The notes below the pieces were generated by a model. That model was not told the origin of the DNA, did no database searches, and was given only the letters and a program-made list of their open reading frames with translations. Both the position numbers and the translations under genes were made by a program. A stretch of DNA of 15,558 nt, taken from positions 1 to 15,558 of the forward strand of contig CAKOFP010000085.1 of assembly GCA_933226995.1 (NCBI GenBank), read 5' to 3'. The DNA is from Candidatus Nitrosopolaris rasttigaisensis. Lineage in GTDB: Archaea > Thermoproteota > Nitrososphaeria > Nitrososphaerales > Nitrososphaeraceae. Shown here piece by piece: positions 1 to 6,421 of the stretch (positions are counted from its first letter, which is position 1; each line of letters starts with the position of its first letter).

Positions 1-681
1 GATCAAAAAGATAATAGCTATAATAAGTATCACATCATTAATAATGATTCCAAAACAAGTACTAAAGATACATCTGCTACGAACTCTCCCCCCGATTCAA
101 GGCAACATCTCGATATAGTATCAAAATCTTCATCCTCCTCTGGCCATCCTCCTGGCAAAATCGTTGGCGCCCCGGGGTCTACAACAACATTGCGTACGAA
201 GGAGTCAGAACCTCCAGCATTTGAGAAGGGAATTGCAGGTGAAATATCAGCTAATTTCGGACAAAAGGTTCAGATAATTTTCATCAAACCCCTTCGCATT
301 AAAATCGCAGTAGAACCGCGAAACATTGTCAAAGTTGCAACTTTTCTGCGCGATAACTTGGGATTTGATCATGCTGAATCAGTTGCAGGGACAGATTATC
401 CTAAGGACAATCAAATTGAAGTGATCTACCACCTAGGCTCCTATTTAAAAGACGATTTAGCAGGACATGTTCTCTCTATTGCGACGCGAACAAACCGTGA
501 TGATGCAAGGCTTCCTACGCTAATCAATGTTTACAAGAGTGTAGAATACCATGAACGAGAGACATTCGAAATGCTTGGGGTATATTTTGAAGGACATCCT
601 CGAAACGAGCGCTTCCTGCTACCGGAAGACTGGGCTGACATCCCTCCTTTAAGAAAGGAATTTAGAATCAAAGGAAGATAG
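1..681 (+). CDS. nuoC: NADH-quinone oxidoreductase subunit C (30 kDa), 5' partial
   Basis: Peripheral-arm subunit of complex I that packs against NuoD near the quinone site. The family signature is clear at the C-terminus: the run HERETFEMLGVYFEGHP is followed by LLPEDW and PPLRKEF, as in the complex I 30 kDa signature. The frame is open from base 1 to the TAG stop with no ATG or GTG; the only start-like codon is TTG at 190, with no convincing Shine-Dalgarno. I therefore read the gene as entering from the left. The roughly 60 residues encoded before 190 are Ser/Thr/Asn/Pro-rich (KSSSSSGHPPG, STTT) and look like a disordered leader, in keeping with similar tails on NuoI, NuoM and NuoN. The conserved fold starts near base 220. 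nuoD follows after 19 nt. Identity is firm; the true start is not visible. Confidence 0.93.
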   Translation, partial: DQKDNSYNKYHIINNDSKTSTKDTSATNSPPDSRQHLDIVSKSSSSSGHPPGKIVGAPGSTTTLRTKESEPPAFEKGIAGEISANFGQKVQIIFIKPLRIKIAVEPRNIVKVATFLRDNLGFDHAESVAGTDYPKDNQIEVIYHLGSYLKDDLAGHVLSIATRTNRDDARLPTLINVYKSVEYHERETFEMLGVYFEGHPRNERFLLPEDWADIPPLRKEFRIKGR

Positions 682-700
682 GATGAGGTAAAGAAGGGAT

Positions 701-1861
701 ATGGCAGATCTAGAAGACCGCATTAGTGAATCCCAGAAGATGGGGATGCAGATCGTAAAAGAGTCAGATGACGACAGGTTGATGACTCTAAGCGTGGGAC
801 CACAACATCCAGGATCTGGGCACTTCAGATTTATAGTGAAACTTGATGGCGATTACATAGTGCACTGCGACCCCGATCCAGGTTATGTACATCGTGGAGA
901 GGAGAAGATGACAGAGTACCGCAATTTCATTCAGAATATTCCACATCTCGAGCGACCCGTTATTCACGACTCTACGAATATTACATACTCCTATAGTCTG
1001 GCAGTCGAAGAACTCACCGGAATCGAAGTACCTCGAAGAGGCCAATTCATTAGAGCAATAGCCTCGGAGTTAAACCGCCAAGTATATACGTTATACTGGC
1101 TGGCGATTTATGGGATCTTTCTAGGACATTCGACAATGTTTATGTGGCCAACAGGCGACCGAGAGCTATTCATAGATCTATTAGAGGCTTTGACGGGTGC
1201 GAGGGTGACCCACGCTTTTAATATTCCCGGGGGTGTGCGCAACGATGTGCCTGACGGATTTAAGGATAGATGCCTTAGACAGATCACTTATTACGAAAAA
1301 AGACTAAAAGAGTATGAAGATATTTTTTACAATAACCCGCTTGTGAGACAAAGAACAGAAGGTGTGGGAATCCTGACGAAGGAAGACGCCATAAGGCTTG
1401 GCGTGACCGGCTCTGTCCTCCGTGCTTCTGGTGTCCCGTACGATATACGAAAAGCTGAACCCTATGACGTATACAATGAGATCGACTTTAAGGTTCAGTA
1501 TATGAAAACTGCTGATTCTTTTGCGAGAGCCTATGTACCGTTCTTGGATATGAGAGAATCGTGTCACATCCTAAGACAGTTGCTTGACAAAATGCCTGAA
1601 GCCGGTGAGGTAAGAGCGAAGCTTCAGGCGAATCCTCGAGGGCCACCAGGAGAGGCCTATAGGAGGGTAGAATCTGGGAGGGGCGCTCTTGGCTATTATA
1701 TCATAAGTGACGGGACTCCAAAACCTTATAGGGTGAAGATATCTGTGGGTTCATTTAGGAATATGCTCGCTTTACCTCATTTGTTGGTCGGCGCAAAAAT
1801 GGGAGACATGCCGGTTATTTATTGGGCGCTGAATTATTGGCCTGTGGAGGCAGATAGATAA
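701..1861 (+). CDS. nuoD: NADH-quinone oxidoreductase subunit D (49 kDa)
   Basis: Large peripheral-arm subunit, related to the NiFe-hydrogenase large subunit, which forms most of the quinone-binding pocket with NuoB. The N-terminal signature GPQHP is at residues 33-37, followed by a run equivalent to the GYxHRGxEK motif (residues 61-69), and the sequence AVEELTG (101-107) aligns without gaps to mammalian 49 kDa subunits. At 386 residues it has normal length. The ATG lies 11 nt after GAGGT (685-689). In the ungapped alignment with bovine 49 kDa, the quinone-headgroup tyrosine (Tyr108) falls on Ile88, next to His89. The His59 position is shifted by a one-residue gap and may be His41. As in other complex I enzymes, no NiFe-binding cysteines are seen. 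nuoH starts 4 nt after the stop. Confidence 0.97.
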   Translation: MADLEDRISESQKMGMQIVKESDDDRLMTLSVGPQHPGSGHFRFIVKLDGDYIVHCDPDPGYVHRGEEKMTEYRNFIQNIPHLERPVIHDSTNITYSYSLAVEELTGIEVPRRGQFIRAIASELNRQVYTLYWLAIYGIFLGHSTMFMWPTGDRELFIDLLEALTGARVTHAFNIPGGVRNDVPDGFKDRCLRQITYYEKRLKEYEDIFYNNPLVRQRTEGVGILTKEDAIRLGVTGSVLRASGVPYDIRKAEPYDVYNEIDFKVQYMKTADSFARAYVPFLDMRESCHILRQLLDKMPEAGEVRAKLQANPRGPPGEAYRRVESGRGALGYYIISDGTPKPYRVKISVGSFRNMLALPHLLVGAKMGDMPVIYWALNYWPVEADR

Positions 1862-1865
1862 TCTC

Positions 1866-3167
1866 ATGGCCACAGTTCCAGAGGAATTTCGATTTGGCAA
1901 TTTCCTTGCAAGTATTATATGGGTAATACTGATTGTTATTGTATTACTCACACTCGTAATTCTCCCTCTGACGTTTATAGTACTATTCTACGTACCACTT
2001 CCTCCTGTAAACGGAGAAGTATTAACACCTTACCTTTTTCTAACAATGATTGTGGATCCAACTCGAACCCTGCCTATCGTAAAGTACCTGATCCACACTA
2101 CCCCCTTCAAGGTAATAGTATTTCCGGGATTTGTATTTGCTGCAATCATTGCTGCAGCTACAATATTTGTTGAACGCAAATTTTTGGCTAAAATGCAGCT
2201 TAGGGTGGGTCCATTATACGCTGGTGTGTGGGGTGTAGGTGAAGGAATACTCCAATTAGCAGCCGACGGCTTAAAGGTGATTTCCAAAGAGATTCTTATT
2301 CCGTCAGGAGCAGACAAACCAATTTTCTGGGCAGCCCCTATCGCATTTGTGGCAACCGCAGCCGCAGTGGTAGCGTTGATCCCTGTGGCCCCTGGTTGGG
2401 TAGTTTCGAATACTGACGTCGGATTAATCGCTGTATTCGCAATACTAGGTTTCTTTCCGTTAATTGCTCTGCTATTCTCGTGGGCAAGCAATAGCAAATA
2501 TCCATTCATCGGCGGTCTCCGCGCGTTACACCAGATGATAGCTTTCGAAATCCCTTTCATTCTTTCGGCGTTATCAGTGGTTATTTTGGCTGGCTCACTC
2601 AATCTCACGCATATTGCGACGTCACAGCACCCGTTTTGGTTTATTTTGTTTCTTCCAATTAGCGCATTTGTTTTTTTCATTTCTTCGCTGGCCGAGTTGG
2701 AAAGAGTGCCTTTTGATCTCCCTGAAGCAGAGAGCGAGATAGTTGCAGGCTGGTTAACCGAAACGTCAGGTATGATTTACGGCTTGATTCAGTTGGGATC
2801 TTACCTTAAAGTATATGCGTTGGCTGCTTTGTTTGTGATATTGTTCCTTGGCGGCTGGTCTGGCCCCCAAATCTTCCCTCATCAATTGGGACCTCCTGAT
2901 GCCATTCCACTAGTCAAAGTGTTGACACTCCAGGGCTTATACAACGCCGTCACAGTTAATGCTATCTTTTGGTTCCTAGTAAAGACGATTGTAATAATCA
3001 TGTTAATGCTACTGCCGCGCGGAATCAGTCCGAGAATTAGAATAGATATATTACTTCACACCGGCTGGTACAAGTTGATAGTTTTAGCTTTCGTAAATAT
3101 GTTCGTAGCACTAGCATTGATTTACGCAGGTGTATTGGGACCCGGAGGTTCGTTATCAATCCATTGA
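1866..3167 (+). CDS. nuoH: NADH-quinone oxidoreductase subunit H
   Basis: Membrane subunit that joins the peripheral and membrane arms and closes the quinone channel. Recognisable blocks are FVERKFLAKMQLRVGP (101-116, the ERR-x-xR-Q-x-R-x-GP block), LQLAADGLKVISKE (129-142), EIPF (228-231) and RVPFDLPEAESEIVAGW (280-296), the most conserved loop of the family, whose acidic residues face the quinone tunnel. At 433 residues it is longer than the roughly 325 of bacterial NuoH. The excess is mainly N-terminal: residues 14-45 form an extra strongly hydrophobic segment before the canonical first helix (about 82-102). The ATG lies 15 nt after GGAGG (1846-1850), itself inside the end of nuoD. The stop overlaps the nuoI start (TTGA at 3164-3167), suggesting translational coupling. 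Confidence 0.97.
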   Translation: MATVPEEFRFGNFLASIIWVILIVIVLLTLVILPLTFIVLFYVPLPPVNGEVLTPYLFLTMIVDPTRTLPIVKYLIHTTPFKVIVFPGFVFAAIIAAATIFVERKFLAKMQLRVGPLYAGVWGVGEGILQLAADGLKVISKEILIPSGADKPIFWAAPIAFVATAAAVVALIPVAPGWVVSNTDVGLIAVFAILGFFPLIALLFSWASNSKYPFIGGLRALHQMIAFEIPFILSALSVVILAGSLNLTHIATSQHPFWFILFLPISAFVFFISSLAELERVPFDLPEAESEIVAGWLTETSGMIYGLIQLGSYLKVYALAALFVILFLGGWSGPQIFPHQLGPPDAIPLVKVLTLQGLYNAVTVNAIFWFLVKTIVIIMLMLLPRGISPRIRIDILLHTGWYKLIVLAFVNMFVALALIYAGVLGPGGSLSIH

Positions 3168-3751
3168 CATCATCAACATCGTCCTCGCCTCCTTCATCTT
3201 CATCTTCACATTCACCTTCACCTTCTTTTCCTCCAAAATCACATACACCGGCAACGACAGCAGCAGGCTTCATAAAGGCTATAGAATCAGGTTCAAAACA
3301 TCTTCTTATCAAAAGATTCACATTGCGCTATCCAGAACAAAAACTCAAATTCGTTGGCGATGGCTATCAATTCGATCCAAAGCGAGCAGTTGGTATTGCT
3401 GGTCTACGGGGCAGACATATTCTATATCATGATAAATGTACCGGATGTCAGCTCTGTGCAATTACGTGTGAAGGCATTGCAGAAGCCATTGGTATGGTAA
3501 GGGTGGACGAACAGTGGAAGCATAACAAGAAAGCCATCATGCCCCAAATAGACTATGGCAAATGTGTATTCTGTGGGTTATGTGTAGATGCCTGTCCATT
3601 CTATGCATTGTTTATGACAAATGACTATGAACTCGCATCATTTACGAAGGAACATTTGATTTATACTCCAGCACAATTAGCCATAAAGCCGAAATATAGT
3701 GGTGATGTCGAAATAAAAATTGACGATCATGGTGCTTCACATCATGGCTGA
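3164..3751 (+). CDS. nuoI: NADH-quinone oxidoreductase subunit I, ferredoxin-like 2x[4Fe-4S]
   Basis: Peripheral-arm iron-sulfur subunit carrying clusters N6a and N6b, which pass electrons to the terminal N2 cluster. Two CxxCxxCxxxC motifs are visible: Cys92, 95, 98, 102 (CTGCQLCAITCEG) and Cys134, 137, 140, 144 (CVFCGLCVDACP). The first lacks the usual proline after the fourth Cys and has Glu instead. The start is TTG, overlapping the nuoH stop; GGAGGT (3144-3149) lies 14 nt upstream. Residues 2-30 form a Ser/Pro/Thr-rich tail encoded by a simple TTCA/TTCW-type repeat, and the conserved protein begins around residue 34 (AGFIKAI). If the TTG is wrong, no ATG exists before the conserved region, so some of the tail must be translated. 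The 3' end overlaps nuoJ by 8 nt. Confidence 0.95.
   Translation: MTSSTSSSPPSSSSSHSPSPSFPPKSHTPATTAAGFIKAIESGSKHLLIKRFTLRYPEQKLKFVGDGYQFDPKRAVGIAGLRGRHILYHDKCTGCQLCAITCEGIAEAIGMVRVDEQWKHNKKAIMPQIDYGKCVFCGLCVDACPFYALFMTNDYELASFTKEHLIYTPAQLAIKPKYSGDVEIKIDDHGASHHG
3181..3235 (+). repeat. Pyrimidine-rich simple repeat in the nuoI 5' end
   Basis: The coding strand is a near-continuous run of TTC/TCA/CCT triplets with local copies of TTCATC and TTCACC (about 3192-3225), giving alternating Ser, Pro and His codons. The pattern is typical of replication slippage and explains how the NuoI Ser/Pro tail could have arisen. It lies inside the coding sequence, so changes in repeat number would alter protein length only in steps of three bases if the frame is kept. 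Confidence 0.7.
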
Positions 3752-4268
3752 TGCTTTATTTATTAGCGTTGCAATCCTGACTATAGGTTCGGCAATAGTT
3801 GCTCTTGAAACCCGGGAGCTTGTATACGGCGCAATCGGACTTGCAATATCCATGATGGGAATTGCCGGCTTTTTTCTGCTTTTAGACTCGCCATTTGTTG
3901 CGATGTTCCAGATCACGGTATATGTTGGAGCGGTGGCAGTACTGGTTATATTTACAGTTATGCTAGTGCGAACCCAAGCCCTTTTTTCAATAAAAGAGGA
4001 TCCTAGAAGAAAAACCGCAGGGATTGTTTTACTTCTGGTTTTTATTGGAGGAATAGGTGCTGTAGTTTTAGCCTCAGGTCTTGGCAATCCGGCATTTACT
4101 AAATTTAATAAACCTGCGATTGATGTCGCTACGATAGGTAAACAGATGGTGACTTATTACGCTCCGGTTTTAGTACTGTTGGGACTTACGTTAGCTGCTT
4201 CTGTAATTGGCGCGCTAGCGTTGGCACGAAGGGAGGATATAGAACAAAAAAATGAACGAGTTGATTGA
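3744..4268 (+). CDS. nuoJ: NADH-quinone oxidoreductase subunit J
   Basis: Small membrane-arm subunit with about five helices, located between NuoH and NuoK. The family hallmark is the block from GIAGFFLLLDSPFVAMFQ to ITVYVGAVAVLVIFTVML, including the VYVGA segment whose helix carries the pi-bulge involved in coupling. I chose ATG 3744, giving 174 residues beginning MADALFISV, which places the first hydrophobic helix at the N-terminus. An in-frame ATG at 3729 and TTG at 3720 are also possible; GGTGAT (3701-3706) would suit the TTG with 13 nt spacing, while GGTG (3731-3734) lies 9 nt before ATG 3744. The start is the only uncertain part. The gene overlaps nuoI by 8 nt and nuoK by 17 nt, so the three are probably translated together. 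Confidence 0.93.
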   Translation: MADALFISVAILTIGSAIVALETRELVYGAIGLAISMMGIAGFFLLLDSPFVAMFQITVYVGAVAVLVIFTVMLVRTQALFSIKEDPRRKTAGIVLLLVFIGGIGAVVLASGLGNPAFTKFNKPAIDVATIGKQMVTYYAPVLVLLGLTLAASVIGALALARREDIEQKNERVD

Positions 4269-4554
4269 TTTTGTTACTGTGGCCGTCGTCCTTTTTGCAA
4301 TTGGTATATATGGCCTGGTCGTCAAGCGTAACGCCATACGCATGATCTTTTCGATAGAAATTATCGCGAATGCGGCTAATCTAAATTTGATTGCTTTCTC
4401 AAGAAATTTGCATAATGCCCAAGGTCAAATGTTCGCGCTTTTTTCTATTGCCATCGCTGCTGCAGAAGTAGCGGTCGGGCTTGGTATCATTATCATTGCA
4501 TATAGGTTATACAAAGAGATCGATGTTGAAGAATTTAGGAGTATGAAGGGCTAG
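4252..4554 (+). CDS. nuoK: NADH-quinone oxidoreductase subunit K
   Basis: Three-helix membrane subunit of 100 residues, the usual length, homologous to MrpC of Na+/H+ antiporters. The two buried carboxylates needed for proton transfer are present at the same numbers as in E. coli NuoK: Glu36 (FSIEIIANA) and Glu72 (IAAAEVAVGLG). The ATG overlaps the end of nuoJ by 17 nt; GGGAGGAT upstream is about 14 nt from the start, the same long spacing seen before nuoH and nuoI. nuoM starts 11 nt after the stop. Confidence 0.96.
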   Translation: MNELIDFVTVAVVLFAIGIYGLVVKRNAIRMIFSIEIIANAANLNLIAFSRNLHNAQGQMFALFSIAIAAAEVAVGLGIIIIAYRLYKEIDVEEFRSMKG

Positions 4555-4565
4555 GTATCAAAAGG

Positions 4566-6380
4566 ATGGCAGAGTCGTTTTTCCTTTTAATAGCGACCTT
4601 TATGCCCCTTTTGTTGTCGCCAGTCGCCTATTTCTTAGGTAGAAGAGCTGGTCTAGGTGCGGTAACATGGTTTTCTTTTGGTGTTTTGGTCATATCAACT
4701 GGCCTGCTCTTTGTACCTGCGTCTATGTTGAACGGAGGTCGTACCGTCTACAGCGAGAGTTATCCTTGGGGCCAATTTGGGAATTTTGGTCTTAGACTAG
4801 ATGGTCTTAGTCTTCCATTTGCAATTATCAACTACATATGGTTTACAGTTCTTGTAATCTATTCAAAGCCGTATATGTATCGCAAAATAGTTGATGAAGC
4901 TCGTAGTCGTTTTGGAGAGGGAGAGGGTACTGAAAGCACATCAGTAGGTCGTGGCACGGCATATGCGGCAGATGCGGATAGACGAAATAATACATCTGGC
5001 ATTGCTAATGAGAGTGGCTCTTTAGCAACAACAACAATAGGGGTCGAAGAACAACGGTATGTAAACTCACAACTTGGGCTTTACTTTGCACTGTTCATGG
5101 TATTTGCAATGGGAACCCTTGGCATGGTCCTTGCGACCAACCTGATCGAGTTCTACGTCTTCTTTGAATTAGTCCTCGTACCTTCATTCTTTCTTATAGC
5201 CTTTTTTGGCTACGGTTTAAGACAAAGAACAGGTCTGATGTTCTTTTTCTGGACTCACGCAGGCTCAGTCGTGCTGTTGCTTGGTTTGCTATCAATTGGT
5301 TTCTTTGCAGGGGGTTTCGACTTCAGTACAATCAGGGCCCACGTATCACAGATTCCTGCACAATGGATGCCGATTATAATTTTTGCTGTTGTGTTGGGGC
5401 TTGGGGTAAAGCTAGGTGGCTTTTTGCTGCACCCTTGGGTTCCATCCTCTGTAGCCGGAGCACCTACTCCGGTCTCAATCCTGTTAGTAGGTATTGCTAC
5501 CTACGGTATTTTACGAATATGGTTGGACCTTTTGGGTGGAAATTATGTCCAATACAGTCTTTATATTAACATCTGGGGTCTTGCCACAATGATCTATGGT
5601 GGAGCTATGGCGCTAATGCAGGACGATATCAGGAAAGTTCTTGCTTATTCAACTATAAGCAATATGGGTTATATTTTATTTGGTCTTGGTTCCGGTAGTG
5701 TTCTTGGAGTCACCGGAGCAACACTATTGTATGTCACAAGCGGTCTCGGCAAGGCAATCCTATTCATGATGGCTGGGTCAATTAGCCTTCAGACCGGCAC
5801 TACTAGCATGTCGAAGTTAGGAGGTCTCGCCGGTAAGATGCCGTACACAGCAGTCCTAGCAATGATTGGTCTTCTCACACTTTTTGGCATTCCTCCTACA
5901 AGCGGTTTTATGTCTGAATGGATCCTTTTCAACGGTGTATTACAGACAGGGGTTCACGACGCGAATTCACTTAGGATTGCATTATTTGGATTTGGTATGT
6001 TGACTACTGTGTTATCCTCAGCTTATTTACTCTGGATGTACAAGCGTATCTTCTTTGGCAAGATACCGCAAGAATTGGTTAACATCCGAGACTCGGGCAG
6101 GTATATTACAATAACAATGGCCGCGCTTGCTGGATTGACACTTATTATCGGAGTCTATCCGGATCCATTTCTGACTCCTATTACAACATACATACAAGGA
6201 ATGTTCCATAACTCACCAGCCGTACTTCCGTTGCCGTCGTCAGGGGGGTCTGGCATTGCAGTTCCACTCGCCAAGAACATAATGTTCAAATCTGATAATA
6301 GATTCAGTAGCAACGCTGTGCCAAATTCTGCTGCTCCAATGGCAAGAATTAACAGCGGTGGCGCGTTTACGAGTCACTAA
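4566..6380 (+). CDS. nuoM: NADH-quinone oxidoreductase subunit M (antiporter-like), with insertion and C-terminal tail
   Basis: Antiporter-like proton-pumping subunit of the membrane arm. Expected residues are Glu201 in helix 5 (FFELVLVP), Lys282 in helix 7 (GVKLGGFLLHPW) and Glu451 in helix 12 (SGFMSEW), the last being the glutamate that separates NuoM from NuoL and NuoN. The block GAPTPVSILLVG (299-309) is the broken-helix signature. At 604 residues it exceeds the usual roughly 500-510. Residues 111-165 are a low-complexity, Gly/Ser/Thr/Asn-rich insertion in the loop after helix 3, and residues 551-604 form a Ser/Pro/Asn-rich tail. Two conserved features look altered. The segment after the broken helix is about four residues shorter than in E. 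coli and lacks the helix 8 lysine (Lys265 in E. coli). The helix 11 histidine of the HxxxK motif aligns with Ser392 (Lys396 is kept). The gene comes before nuoL, the reverse of E. coli. Confidence 0.94.
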   Translation: MAESFFLLIATFMPLLLSPVAYFLGRRAGLGAVTWFSFGVLVISTGLLFVPASMLNGGRTVYSESYPWGQFGNFGLRLDGLSLPFAIINYIWFTVLVIYSKPYMYRKIVDEARSRFGEGEGTESTSVGRGTAYAADADRRNNTSGIANESGSLATTTIGVEEQRYVNSQLGLYFALFMVFAMGTLGMVLATNLIEFYVFFELVLVPSFFLIAFFGYGLRQRTGLMFFFWTHAGSVVLLLGLLSIGFFAGGFDFSTIRAHVSQIPAQWMPIIIFAVVLGLGVKLGGFLLHPWVPSSVAGAPTPVSILLVGIATYGILRIWLDLLGGNYVQYSLYINIWGLATMIYGGAMALMQDDIRKVLAYSTISNMGYILFGLGSGSVLGVTGATLLYVTSGLGKAILFMMAGSISLQTGTTSMSKLGGLAGKMPYTAVLAMIGLLTLFGIPPTSGFMSEWILFNGVLQTGVHDANSLRIALFGFGMLTTVLSSAYLLWMYKRIFFGKIPQELVNIRDSGRYITITMAALAGLTLIIGVYPDPFLTPITTYIQGMFHNSPAVLPLPSSGGSGIAVPLAKNIMFKSDNRFSSNAVPNSAAPMARINSGGAFTSH

Positions 6381-6421
6381 AGAAATGAAATATGATGTCT
6401 ACATGGTAGGTTGAAAAAAAA

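Noticed and set aside
190..681. TTG at 190 as the true start of nuoC
   Set aside because: It has no convincing Shine-Dalgarno, the frame is open to the window edge, and the upstream Ser/Thr-rich residues resemble tails on other subunits of the same operon. It remains an alternative.
2030..2680. A 216-codon minus-strand ORF opposite nuoH
   Set aside because: It is antisense to a strongly conserved membrane protein; its Ala/Asn/Thr-rich composition is what the complement of hydrophobic codons gives.
3181..3235. A CRISPR-like or minisatellite array at the nuoI start
   Set aside because: The repeats are 3-6 bp units without spacers and encode the NuoI tail in frame; it is a simple-sequence tract.
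3720..3743. TTG 3720 or ATG 3729 as the nuoJ start
   Set aside because: ATG 3744 places the first hydrophobic helix at the N-terminus as in homologues. The others would add a short non-conserved stretch; not fully excluded.
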